Assembly: GCA_018711005.1 (NCBI GenBank)
Contig: DVIT01000019.1
Location: 1-64,000, forward strand
Source: Candidatus Scybalocola faecigallinarum
GTDB lineage: Bacteria; Bacillota; Clostridia; Lachnospirales; Lachnospiraceae
Direction: 5' to 3'
Length of the DNA stretch: 64,000 nt
The notes beneath the pieces were generated by a model. The model was not told where the DNA came from and did not search any database. It was given only the letters and a program-made list of their open reading frames with translations. Of the stretch, positions 1-7,645 are shown one piece after another. The translations under genes and the position numbers were made by a program. Position 1 is the stretch's first letter. Each line of letters starts with the position of its first letter.

Positions 1-257
1 CTATACCCCATTTCCATCGATTTGTAAAGAAAAATTTTCGCAATCTATTCTGGCAGCCGGAAACACTTGCTGTTTCCTGCCTTTCCAGACTATTACGGTT
101 ACTGCGGCAAAAATTGCAATTTCGTCCGTACTTTTTAGCTGAATTCCCCCTCTATCCACCGTGAATAGTAACGTAACTTGCGCTTAAACCAAGCAAAAAT
201 CTTATCGCCTATTGAAAAATTTCCGGCGATTTTTTATACTATAAGTACATAGGGTTC

Positions 258-389
258 GCAGCAGTTCGCCAGCTGAACTGCTGCATGCAAAAAACCATTA
301 AAAATCGCCTTCTGCGATGGGATTTTTGCATACCTGAATCATTTTTTCACGGTCTGCGCAGCAAGTGCTCAGACCTGATTGAACTGTAC
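258..389 (+). repeat. hairpin module, copy 1 (upstream of rpn copy 1)
   Basis: The module has three hairpins in order. The first is a head palindrome, GCAGCAGTTCGC/GCTGAACTGCTGC. The second is a stem with TGCAAAAAACCAT pairing with ATGGGATTTTTGCA around an inner ATCGC/GCGAT stem. The third is a small GGTCTG/CAGACC stem. It ends GAACTGTAC, 33 nt before the likely rpn start codon. The same architecture recurs at 54861-54994 and 55495-55628. The bases before it (1-237) hold no convincing gene. Confidence 0.75.
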
Positions 390-422
390 ACAGGGTTCCT
401 CTATAATATGGAGGAATACATA

Positions 423-1166
423 TTGTCAAATGAATTTCAAAAACTAACAATTAAGGATTCTTTTATGTTTGCTGCGGAGAATGGCACGCAAAGACACTTT
501 AATGTGGAAATGCAGGTTGAACGGCCAAAATCACTTCCCCGAAGGACCAGGTACTATCATTCTCAGATGGATATGGATCTTTTAGCATCCGGAGCGGATT
601 ATAACCTTTTACCTAATACTTATGTGATCTTTATCTGTGATTTTGCCATCTTTCAGACCGGTCCCAGATTATATCGGTACACATTCCGCAATCGGTGTGA
701 TGAAGATGGAAGAGTATTGGATGACGGGCATATCACCGTCTTGCTAAGTACTAAGGGAGAAAATGACCCGGAAATTTCTTCTGCTTTAAGACATTTCTTA
801 AAGTATGTGGGAAATCCCGAAAATCCATCCAAAGACACTGCCAATGACAGTTATGTCCGTTCTCTTTCGGCGCAGATCGCAGCCATCAAAAGAAGCCGAA
901 GCTGGGAGGCGAAGTATGTGCTTTTCAAAGAAATCATGAACCAGCAGTGGGAAGCCGGGCATCGTGAAGGACGCCAGGAAGGCCTTTTGGAAGGACGGAT
1001 TTCCACTTTACAGGAAGTCATTTTTCAAAGCTTAGGACAGTACGGAACATTACCTGATTCGCTTGTATCCAAAATTAAAAATGAGAAGGATGAGTCTGTA
1101 CTGACAAACTGGCATCTTGCGGCATTAAAGTCTTCATCTTTAGAGGATTTTACAAATAATATGTAA
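423..1166 (+). CDS. Rpn family recombination-promoting nuclease/putative transposase, internally deleted
   Basis: This is a member of the Rpn/PDDEXK_2 family of PD-(D/E)XK nucleases, which family knowledge links to recombination and DNA cleavage. The ORF track starts at 285, but that start lies inside the hairpin module. The best start is TTG at 423, eight bases after GGAGG, giving about 247 residues beginning (M)SNEFQKLTIKDSF. Compared with the second copy (55027), 47 codons are missing in frame after FMFAA. The lost part includes the RLDVF segment that carries the catalytic Asp, while the following VEMQ (E-x-Q) remains. The C-terminal tail has the usual SWEAKYVLFKEI and Gly/Arg-rich region. 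The frame is open but the nuclease is probably inactive. The 265 bp after it hold only the shared 3' tail of the unit and a terminator. Confidence 0.8.
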   Translation: MSNEFQKLTIKDSFMFAAENGTQRHFNVEMQVERPKSLPRRTRYYHSQMDMDLLASGADYNLLPNTYVIFICDFAIFQTGPRLYRYTFRNRCDEDGRVLDDGHITVLLSTKGENDPEISSALRHFLKYVGNPENPSKDTANDSYVRSLSAQIAAIKRSRSWEAKYVLFKEIMNQQWEAGHREGRQEGLLEGRISTLQEVIFQSLGQYGTLPDSLVSKIKNEKDESVLTNWHLAALKSSSLEDFTNNM

Positions 1167-1384
1167 AAAACCGCAGCCATGGAATTGATTCACTGATGTG
1201 ATACAGCCTATTTTTCCAAAACTGTAAAATACAAAAGATAAAGTGAGAAGCATCACAGGAAAACCCGTTAAAACGGCCTGATCTTCTGATTTAGTTTAAG
1301 TCATCCTCTTATTGTCAGGCCTTGGATAAAACAGAGGAATCCTGTGCTCACTGAAGATAAAAAGAAAATATACAAGAAGACAAC

Positions 1385-1413
1385 CAGGCGCAGCCAAATC
1401 CCGGCCGCGCCTG
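1385..1413 (-). terminator. terminator-like hairpin after the DUF6429-GNAT gene
   Basis: CAGGCGC(G)GCC pairs with GGC(T)GCGCCTG on the minus strand, followed by a T-rich GTTGTCTTCTTGT stretch just downstream of the stop codon. Confidence 0.5.
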
Positions 1414-1432
1414 TAAACATTTCCCATATCTG

Positions 1433-2194
1433 TTAAGATATAAAGCAGCTCATCTCATGCCACTGCTCTCCTCCCCAGGTGGAATCTCCAATCCCCCTGT
1501 CCAGAAATCCCAGCTTTTTGTACATCTTCACTTTACCTGCAAGGCAGGTGAGAAAAACAATCTCCCGGCCCTTTTCCTGTTCCCGGCGAAGATACTCAAA
1601 CATCATCTCCCGGGCCAGACCCTGACGGCGATATTCCGGAAGAACGGCTACTCCCAGGATCATTACATTTTTTCCCTCAGGATCGTGAAGCTTAACATCT
1701 GTAAAAAACTCATCTCTAAACTTATGCTCATTAGTCGCCAGCCCATTAATTACCCCGGCAATCTTCCCTGTTTGTTTATCTGCAGCTACAAGGAACATAT
1801 CCGGAAACCACTCCATACGCTCAAGCATCCGCTCTCTGTTACAAGCTTCATTGGGCGGAAAACAGATTTCTTCTATCTGGGCGGCCACAGCGCCTTCCTC
1901 CGGACGAATGGTACGAAAATCAAATCGTTCCCACAAATCCACATCAGGAAGATTATATTTCCGCAATAGTATTCGGGCCTGCGTCTTACCTTTTTCTGTC
2001 AGATAAACATATTTGCTCTTTTTCGGCTGGACGATTAACTCCTCGTCATCCAGCTTATCTAATACATCAAAATCATATCCCTTCCAGGACAGTTCTAAAA
2101 ATGGACTGTTTTCATTTCTATCACTGAAGCGCTCCAGGTACATAAGCATCAGTGATAATTCCTCAATCGCATCCTCCAGACTTATCTTTTCCAT
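1433..2194 (-). CDS. DUF6429 domain fused to GNAT N-acetyltransferase
   Basis: The first 75 or so residues (SLEDAIEELSLMLMYL ... WKGYDFDVLDKL ... YLTEKGKTQA) resemble the small stand-alone DUF6429 family, which looks like a winged-helix fold. The remainder is a GNAT acetyltransferase with the acetyl-CoA loop in VAVLPEYRRQGLAREM and a C-terminal YKKLGF strand. The substrate is unknown. I prefer the start MEKISLED at 2194, because AAGGAAATAGGT sits just before it and the upstream in-frame codons (to 2227 in the ORF track) look like purine-rich ribosome-site sequence. It is the first of four minus-strand genes here but is separated from VanW by about 80 bp. The fusion might be a regulated or DNA-associated acetyltransferase; that is inference. 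Confidence 0.75.
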   Translation of the reverse strand: MEKISLEDAIEELSLMLMYLERFSDRNENSPFLELSWKGYDFDVLDKLDDEELIVQPKKSKYVYLTEKGKTQARILLRKYNLPDVDLWERFDFRTIRPEEGAVAAQIEEICFPPNEACNRERMLERMEWFPDMFLVAADKQTGKIAGVINGLATNEHKFRDEFFTDVKLHDPEGKNVMILGVAVLPEYRRQGLAREMMFEYLRREQEKGREIVFLTCLAGKVKMYKKLGFLDRGIGDSTWGGEQWHEMSCFIS

Positions 2195-2276
2195 ACCTAT
2201 TTCCTTCTTTCTTCTGTCTTTAGCCATCCCCTGCTTTTCCCCTACAACTAAAGCCGATCCATCGGCTATGTACGGC

Positions 2277-3113
2277 CTAATATTCCCGGATCAATTCCTG
2301 TGGAATCTGGCTGTAATCAAACATGACTTCAGAATGATTATCCCGGACAAGCTGTCGCTCCAGCCGTTTTCCAGTGGCTTTATCAATGGTATCTTTATAG
2401 ATTTTTGAAATCCGGTAATACTTTTCCCCCTCTTTATGGAAATGATGCCCCTCCTCCACAAGCTCATACCGCCATGGGAACTCCCGCTCACTGCGAAGCT
2501 GGGCATGAAGCTTTTCATCCTGACACCACACTAACAGCTGCACATTTTGATCCGTATTATTTTTAAAACGATAATCTATATAATTGTAATATACAGATGT
2601 TCCTGAGCTAAATGGCACCCGCTTGCCTTCATCCGGCGCCAACGCGTCCGAATGACTGTGAAATTCAGTCACCTGCAAAGGACTGTGAAGCACCAGAAGA
2701 TGGAGAGTATTGGCCAGATTGCATAAACCGCCCCCCATTCCCGGCTGCAGCCGGTTATTTACAATAACACGGCCATCTCCATAGCCCTTTCTTTTTGAAA
2801 GTTTTCCCACCATCTTCCAGAATGAGAATTCTTCTCCCGGACGGATGACCAGATGATCCATCTGACGGGCCGCAAGGTCAATGTTCACCGCCTTATTTTC
2901 CTGAAGCCTTATGTCAATACCTTTTCCTCGCTTAATCAAATTGGAACTGTGGCTGGAAACAAGATTGGGCAGAACATTCCTGGTTCTGCAGGCTGCAAAC
3001 GTTGTATGATCTGTCATATTCCTTATATGGCGCTTAAAAATTTCCTTTTGCTCAGAAATAGCATAAAAGACCGGATTCATATTACAAAAAGCTTTATTTT
3101 TATTCCACAGCAT
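2277..3113 (-). CDS. vanW: VanW family protein
   Basis: The protein has the VanW signature GEEFSFWKMVGKLSKRKGYGDGRVIVNNRL followed by GGGLCNLANTLHLL, and ends near 278 residues. VanW proteins are named for glycopeptide-resistance clusters, but most lie outside them and their biochemical role is unsettled; a link to the envelope is usual. The start is taken at MLWNKN (3113), eight bases after GAGG. The ORF track's 3140 start lies upstream inside yqeG. The N-terminus overlaps the 3' end of yqeG by 14 bp, so translational coupling is likely. No vanH, vanA/B or vanX-like gene is nearby, so this is not a resistance cluster. Confidence 0.85.
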   Translation of the reverse strand: MLWNKNKAFCNMNPVFYAISEQKEIFKRHIRNMTDHTTFAACRTRNVLPNLVSSHSSNLIKRGKGIDIRLQENKAVNIDLAARQMDHLVIRPGEEFSFWKMVGKLSKRKGYGDGRVIVNNRLQPGMGGGLCNLANTLHLLVLHSPLQVTEFHSHSDALAPDEGKRVPFSSGTSVYYNYIDYRFKNNTDQNVQLLVWCQDEKLHAQLRSEREFPWRYELVEEGHHFHKEGEKYYRISKIYKDTIDKATGKRLERQLVRDNHSEVMFDYSQIPQELIREY

Positions 3114-3654
3114 TTTCATCACCCTCTTTTTTAAACACATCGCCTAAACGGTTCCGGTACTTTTTGTTCCGTCTGTAAAACATAAGGATCAAACGTTCCA
3201 GCTGCCTGCGCTTTCCAATCCGTGTCTCACTTTTCAGCCGGATAAACTTCACAAGGATACTGGCCATCCCGCAGCGGTTCGCACCTAAAATATCCGTAAA
3301 TACCTGGTCGCCCACAAAAACAACTTCCTCTTTTTTCATTTTCAGCATTGTCACAGCTTTCAAGTAGCCTGCCGGATCCGGTTTTCCGGCATCGCATATG
3401 TATAATGAATCAATATTTTTCAGAAAACGGAGCACTCTCTTTTCTTCATTATTGGTCAGTAAAAGGGTCTTAAAGCCTATACCCTGAATCCTGCGAAAAA
3501 GATCGTCGATTTCTTTCGTTGAATCATCTCCATGATGGACCAGTGTGTTATCAATGTCAAAAATAATCCCCCGGTAACCTTTATCATACAGCTTTTCATA
3601 ATCAATGGCAAACACGCTTTCTCCATAGGCATAAGGATAAAATCGCTGAAACAT
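3100..3654 (-). CDS. yqeG: YqeG family HAD IIIA-type phosphatase
   Basis: A 184-residue HAD hydrolase. Motif I is IIFDIDNTLVHHG with both catalytic Asp residues. Motif II lies around LLLTNNEE. The K/GDQ-type motif III-IV is VVFVGDQVFTDILGANR. This is the DxDN-type YqeG/PGP phosphatase family found in Firmicutes; the physiological substrate in bacteria is not established, though mitochondrial and plant relatives dephosphorylate phosphatidylglycerophosphate. The start at 3654 (MFQRFYPYAYGE) has an ideal GGAGG six bases upstream; the longer ORF-track start has none. It abuts the upstream barrel protein and overlaps VanW downstream, so the three genes form an operon. Confidence 0.88.
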   Translation of the reverse strand: MFQRFYPYAYGESVFAIDYEKLYDKGYRGIIFDIDNTLVHHGDDSTKEIDDLFRRIQGIGFKTLLLTNNEEKRVLRFLKNIDSLYICDAGKPDPAGYLKAVTMLKMKKEEVVFVGDQVFTDILGANRCGMASILVKFIRLKSETRIGKRRQLERLILMFYRRNKKYRNRLGDVFKKEGDENAVE

Positions 3655-3655
3655 G

Positions 3656-4345
3656 TCATTCCTCCTTCTGCCCGGAAGTTTCCATATATTGGTAAACCTT
3701 ATCGATCTGCTCGTCAAAGCTTCCGCCAAACCGGTTTTCAAAAAAAGCGCTTCCAATGGTAAATGCCCATGGCGCAGTATTTTTCACTTCATCCAGCCGC
3801 TCGTAGCTGTTAATGCTTCCTGCAATGCACACCGGAGCCTGGATACTGGCAACAAACGTTTGAATCAGCTTTGCGGCGTCCCCTGTATATCTGTAGCCCA
3901 GAAGATCGATTCCGCAGGCACCTTTTTCCAGATATACACGGGCCTCCCGGATCATATCCTCCACAGAGCCTTCAAGTACGGACGGCCTTCCGGTAATCTG
4001 TCCTACGAAAGGCATATATTTAAGTCCGTGAGCTTTACAAAAATCATTAACAGAATCCGAAAAAACTGTACCCATAAGAATATCACAGCCACACTGTGCA
4101 GCCATTTTTGCCCCTGCCATACACTCATGTTCAGTGTAGGCCACTACCTCCAGCACGGTTTTCTTACCAAGAGCCTTCATTCTCCCATACAATGCCTTCA
4201 TTTCTTCCAACGGCAGAGGCGCCTCTTTAAAACCCCAGTATTCTGCCCTGGAGTTTTTGCACTGTTCAAAAATTTCGCTGGCATTTGCCACAGTTTTATC
4301 ATTAAACGTCAACATTACAATCAAAATCGGAGTATTTTTTTTCAT
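3656..4345 (-). CDS. TIM-barrel protein of unknown function (HisA/QPRTase-like fold)
   Basis: A 229-residue protein with alternating beta strands and helices typical of a ribulose-phosphate-binding-type barrel. Strands end in LEVVAYTE, DILMGTVFSD, CGIDLLGYRY, APVCIAGSINS and AFTIGSAFFE. The late GSI and IGSAFF elements resemble phosphate-binding loops of HisA/TrpF or quinolinate phosphoribosyltransferase-like proteins. I cannot assign a reaction. It is the promoter-proximal gene of the barrel-yqeG-vanW operon and its stop overlaps the yqeG ribosome site. The fold assignment is moderately secure; the function is open. Confidence 0.6.
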   Translation of the reverse strand: MKKNTPILIVMLTFNDKTVANASEIFEQCKNSRAEYWGFKEAPLPLEEMKALYGRMKALGKKTVLEVVAYTEHECMAGAKMAAQCGCDILMGTVFSDSVNDFCKAHGLKYMPFVGQITGRPSVLEGSVEDMIREARVYLEKGACGIDLLGYRYTGDAAKLIQTFVASIQAPVCIAGSINSYERLDEVKNTAPWAFTIGSAFFENRFGGSFDEQIDKVYQYMETSGQKEE

Positions 4346-4588
4346 TCGTATAAATCCTCAAAATATTCATCGTCATTCTATATTATCTTTTGTCTCTATG
4401 ATGCCGCGGATTTCTCCGCACTTCGTGTTCTCTCAAATCCGCTCACTTTTTTATTATATCATGTTTTTCTCCAAAAGGCTTTTAAACTTTTTTGCAATTT
4501 TCTTTATTTTTTACGCCCTTCCACATGCTCCCACAAACCACCCGGCGAAGGTTTATGTATATTATTACTAATTTTTATCATTTTTCGA

Positions 4589-4617
4589 TTGCTTCATCTA
4601 TGCATATGTGCTATCAT
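4589..4617 (+). promoter_or_regulatory. predicted promoter of the cupin gene
   Basis: TTGCTT, a 17-bp spacer, then TATCAT, about 90 bp before the cupin start. The rest of the roughly 360-bp gap (4346-4706) is AT-rich and holds no other gene that I can support. Confidence 0.45.
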
Positions 4618-4706
4618 AAACACAGACAAGTCTCATGAGTTTGTATGATAAGGACAATGTCCCCCAAAAATATCAGCAGGCTCAAGGCATTTTGGAGGTG
4701 TATATC

Positions 4707-5036
4707 TTGCTTATTAACTTTAATCAGATTGAAGAACAGACTGTTCCTGGAATGCACGGAGGAACCGGGGAAATGTCCATAAAAATGCATACGGATATGC
4801 ATGGAAAGATCGTTCCCTGCAAAATACATCCCGGCGGTTCCATAGGCCTGCACAGCCATGGCACAAACGATGAAATGAACTACATCATTTCCGGACACGG
4901 GAAAGCCATCTGCGACAACCATGAAGAAACATTGGAGCCTGGTGTATGCCATGTGTGCCACAGCGGTTCCAAACACAGTATTATCAACACCGGTGATGAA
5001 GATCTTGTCATGGTCACGATTGTTACTGAACGATAA
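4707..5036 (+). CDS. small single-domain cupin protein
   Basis: About 109 residues. The cupin motif 1 is clear (CKIHPGGSIGLHSHGTNDEMNYIISGHG, metal-binding His/His/Glu) and motif 2 follows (PGVCHVCHSGSKHSIINTGDED, His near the end). The protein would bind a divalent metal; its substrate is unknown. The start is TTG at 4707, eight bases after GGAGG. The ORF-track start at 4635 would add residues with no ribosome site. It is monocistronic: a strong promoter for glnN follows within 20 bp of the stop codon. Confidence 0.8.
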   Translation: MLINFNQIEEQTVPGMHGGTGEMSIKMHTDMHGKIVPCKIHPGGSIGLHSHGTNDEMNYIISGHGKAICDNHEETLEPGVCHVCHSGSKHSIINTGDEDLVMVTIVTER

Positions 5037-5051
5037 TTTTAAAAAATCCTC

Positions 5052-5079
5052 TTGACAAAATTATTTTTTTGAGTATACT
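5052..5079 (+). promoter_or_regulatory. glnN promoter
   Basis: TTGACA, a 16-bp spacer, TATACT: close to the housekeeping consensus. The inferred start site is near 5086, which places an intrinsic terminator almost immediately downstream. Confidence 0.75.
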
Positions 5080-5093
5080 AACCAACATAGAGC

Positions 5094-5127
5094 AAAGGCG
5101 TTCTGGATTTATCCAGGGCGCCTTTTT
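5094..5127 (+). terminator. early intrinsic terminator in the glnN leader (likely attenuator)
   Basis: AGGCG..CTGGAT pairs with ATCCAG.GCGCCT and is followed by TTTTT. It lies only about 10 nt after the inferred transcription start and about 170 nt before glnN, so transcription must pass it to make glutamine synthetase. It begins AGCAAAGGCG, the same ten bases that begin the terminator in the oppA leader. Confidence 0.7.
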
Positions 5128-5176
5128 CTGTTCCGGAAGCCTTTTCATTCTCTCTCCCGGCTTCCGGACCTCTCAA

Positions 5177-5276
5177 AAAGAAATCCCACAAGGGGATACC
5201 TGTATGCCAAAGGGCATGGCAGGAATAAAGAAATCCCGCAAGGGGATACCTGTATGCCAAAGGGCATGGCGGTAAT
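5177..5276 (+). repeat. two tandem 50-bp units in the glnN leader, each with two small hairpins
   Basis: The two units differ at about three positions. Each carries ATCCC-(G/A)CAAG-GGGAT and ATGCC-AAAG-GGCAT, joined by ACCTGT. The periodicity continues into AAAGAAAGGAGTG, the glnN ribosome site, so the hairpins sit directly upstream of it. The core GGGGATACCTGTATG reappears on the minus strand before the sugar acetyltransferase gene. Confidence 0.8.
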
Positions 5277-5294
5277 AAAGAAAGGAGTGTTCCC

Positions 5295-7400
5295 ATGTCT
5301 AAAGACATCCCTGCATTATATGGCAGTCTCGTATTCAATGATAAGGTTATGAGAAACAAGTTACCTAAAGATATGTACAAAGCGCTGAAAAAAACCATCC
5401 AGAACGGCACCCATCTGGAGCTGGATGTGGCTAATTCTGTCGCTGTAGCCATGAAGGAATGGGCCGTTGAAAACGGCGCTACCCATTACACTCACTGGTT
5501 CCAGCCTATGACCGGATTTACCGCGGAAAAGCATGACAGCTTTATTTCCCCCACAGACGGCGGCGAAGTAATCATGGATTTTTCCGGAAAAGAACTTGTT
5601 AAAGGGGAACCCGACGCATCCAGCTTCCCATCCGGAGGGCTTCGCGCCACCTTTGAAGCCAGAGGTTATACCGCATGGGATCCTACATCACCGGCTTTCA
5701 TTAAAGACAATACCTTATATATTCCAACAGCTTTTTGCTCTTACAGCGGAGAGGCTTTGGACAAAAAAACACCCCTTCTGCGTTCCATGGAAGCTCTGAG
5801 CAAAGAAGCGGTAAAAATGCTCAAACTTCTGGGCCGTGACGATGTAACAACCGTCAATACTACTGTTGGTCCCGAACAGGAATATTTCCTTGTGGATAAA
5901 GAATTATATAATAAACGCCGCGACCTGATCTTCTGTGGCCGTACACTTATCGGCGCTCCGGCGCCTAAAGGCCAGGAAATGGAAGACCATTACTTTGGTG
6001 CTTTAAAGCCTCGTGTATCTGCTTACATGCATGATCTGGATGAAGAACTTTGGAAGCTGAGCATCCCGGCAAAAACAAAGCATAATGAGGTTGCTCCGGC
6101 ACAGCACGAGCTGGCCCCGATTTTTGAAACCGCCAATGTGGCTGTAGATCATAACCAGCTGACTATGGAATTAATGAAAAAGACCGCTGAAAAGCACGGC
6201 CTTGTGTGCCTGCTCCATGAAAAGCCTTTTGAGGGCATTAATGGCAGCGGCAAACATAACAACTGGTCTTTAACAACAAACACCGGAGATAACCTGCTGA
6301 ATCCCGGAAAAACACCGGCTGAAAATATTCAGTTCCTTGTTTTTCTTATGGCAGTTATTAAAGCCGTAGATGATTATGCAGATCTGATGCGTATTTCCGT
6401 TGCCGGCGCAGGAAATGACCACCGCCTTGGCGGCAACGAAGCGCCACCGGCCATTGTTTCCATTTTCCTGGGCGACGAGCTGACCGAAGTGCTTAAATCC
6501 ATTGAGGAGGACCGTTATTTTGGAAAGCACGAAACTATCCAGATGGACATTGGCGCCCATGTCCTTCCTCATTTTACAAAGGATAATACCGACAGAAACC
6601 GTACATCACCCTTTGCCTTTACAGGCAATAAGTTTGAATTCCGTATGCTTGGCTCCAGCACATCTGTGTCTAATCCAAACATGGTATTAAATGCAGCGGT
6701 GGCAGAATCTCTGGCCCAGTTTTATGAAGAACTGAAAGAGGCTGAGCCCGGACGTATGGAAGAAGCTGTTCATGAACTGATCAAACGCGCCATCCGCAAG
6801 CATAAAAAGGTTCTGTTTAACGGCAATGGCTATACCGAAGAATGGGTAGAAGAAGCAAAACGCCGCGGCCTTTATAATCTGGCCTCTACACCGGAAGCAT
6901 TAAAAGAATTTATTTCCGACAAAAACGTTAAGCTTCTTACAGAGCATCACATTTTTACAAAAGAAGAAATCTTCTCCCGTTATGAAATTCTTCTGGAAAA
7001 CTATGTTAAAACCATTGAGATTGAGGCTAAAACCCTCCATGAAATGCTTGCCAAGGATTTCCTTCCCGCAGTTTCCGCTTATGCCGGAGATGTGGCTAAA
7101 AATGCCGCTTCTAAGAAAGCTTTCCTGCCTTCTGTTTCTACTGCCAGTGAGGAGACACTTGTATGCAGCCTGTCCGATGCGTATGAAGTCTTAAGCTCCG
7201 GTCTGGACTCCATTACAGAAGTTTTGGCACAGATCCGTGAAAAGACAGAAACATCCATGCAGGATGCAGCTAATACATGTCTCAATGAAATGCTGCCCCT
7301 TATGGATACACTTCGCAAGACCGCAGACGAAGCAGAAACAAAGATCCCGGAAGGATATCTTCCATATCCTACATATGATCAGTTATTGTTTTCCGTATAA
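5295..7400 (+). CDS. glnN: glutamine synthetase, type III
   Basis: A 701-residue type III (GlnN) glutamine synthetase, which makes glutamine from glutamate, ammonia and ATP as a large cytoplasmic oligomer. Type III hallmarks are the length and the blocks WFQPMTGFTAEKHDSF, EQEYFLVDKELYNKR, HNEVAPAQHELAPIFE and VAGAGNDHRLGGNEAPPAIVS. The metal-binding Glu and His residues sit in the usual positions, and a helical C-terminal region follows. The ribosome site AAAGGAGTG is seven bases before ATG. The leader carries an early terminator and tandem hairpins, so antitermination or another RNA-level control tied to nitrogen status is likely. No amt, glnK or gltB is adjacent. Confidence 0.97.
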   Translation: MSKDIPALYGSLVFNDKVMRNKLPKDMYKALKKTIQNGTHLELDVANSVAVAMKEWAVENGATHYTHWFQPMTGFTAEKHDSFISPTDGGEVIMDFSGKELVKGEPDASSFPSGGLRATFEARGYTAWDPTSPAFIKDNTLYIPTAFCSYSGEALDKKTPLLRSMEALSKEAVKMLKLLGRDDVTTVNTTVGPEQEYFLVDKELYNKRRDLIFCGRTLIGAPAPKGQEMEDHYFGALKPRVSAYMHDLDEELWKLSIPAKTKHNEVAPAQHELAPIFETANVAVDHNQLTMELMKKTAEKHGLVCLLHEKPFEGINGSGKHNNWSLTTNTGDNLLNPGKTPAENIQFLVFLMAVIKAVDDYADLMRISVAGAGNDHRLGGNEAPPAIVSIFLGDELTEVLKSIEEDRYFGKHETIQMDIGAHVLPHFTKDNTDRNRTSPFAFTGNKFEFRMLGSSTSVSNPNMVLNAAVAESLAQFYEELKEAEPGRMEEAVHELIKRAIRKHKKVLFNGNGYTEEWVEEAKRRGLYNLASTPEALKEFISDKNVKLLTEHHIFTKEEIFSRYEILLENYVKTIEIEAKTLHEMLAKDFLPAVSAYAGDVAKNAASKKAFLPSVSTASEETLVCSLSDAYEVLSSGLDSITEVLAQIREKTETSMQDAANTCLNEMLPLMDTLRKTADEAETKIPEGYLPYPTYDQLLFSV

Positions 7401-7493
7401 AGCCGACGCTTCTGCGCCGCTGCTTTATATATAACCGCCCCGTAGCTGTGTGATGCATGGCTGCGGCGGCAATCACATTTTCCTTACGCAACG

Positions 7494-7528
7494 GCGCGTC
7501 CCGGAAGTTCCGGCGGCGCGCTGTTTTA
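7494..7528 (+). terminator. glnN terminator
   Basis: GCGCG..CCGGAA pairs with TTCCGG..CGCGC, followed by TGTTTTATT, about 100 bp after the glnN stop. Confidence 0.6.
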
Positions 7529-7580
7529 TTTGCGCCTGTTGATGCAGGACTTCATGTTTACCCTTAATTAAAAAATGCAG

Positions 7581-7628
7581 AGAAAAGAAACAGGCACCTT
7601 CCCGCCGGGAAGACCTGCTTCTTTTCTT
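7581..7628. terminator. bidirectional terminator between glnN and the GH42 gene
   Basis: AGAAAAGAAxCAGG..CTTCCC pairs with GGGAAG..CCTGxTTCTTTTCT. The stem is flanked by A-rich and T-rich ends on both sides, between two convergent genes. Confidence 0.75.
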
Positions 7629-7645
7629 TATGGGATATGTCAGGC

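Larger units (their letters stand above)
238..1371 (+). repeat. Rpn unit, copy 1 (about 1.1 kb dispersed repeat)
   Basis: This segment matches 54841-56266 in the same orientation. The similarity starts at ACTATAAGTACATAGG, covers the hairpin module and the Rpn reading frame, and runs about 200 bp past the stop codon to GATAAAAAGAAAATAT. Similarity that extends well beyond the gene on both sides points to a duplicated or mobile unit rather than two paralogous genes alone. No terminal inverted repeats or target duplications were identified at the outer ends. Confidence 0.7.

Noticed and set aside
2277-3113. vanW as sign of a vancomycin-resistance cluster, together with the VanRS-like pair at 44.6-46.4 kb
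   Set aside because: The two loci are 40 kb apart and no vanH, ligase or vanX/vanY-like gene is present; these families are common outside resistance clusters.
3653-4648. 331-codon ORF on the plus strand opposite the TIM-barrel and yqeG genes
   Set aside because: No ribosome site; composition is that of an antisense shadow; the opposite strand encodes recognisable proteins.
5069-5275. small ORFs read through the glnN leader on both strands
   Set aside because: They follow the tandem repeat sequence and lack ribosome sites; the leader is better explained as structured RNA.
5177-5276. tandem 50-bp units before glnN as a CRISPR array
   Set aside because: Only two units, adjacent and without spacers, each with internal hairpins; no cas genes.
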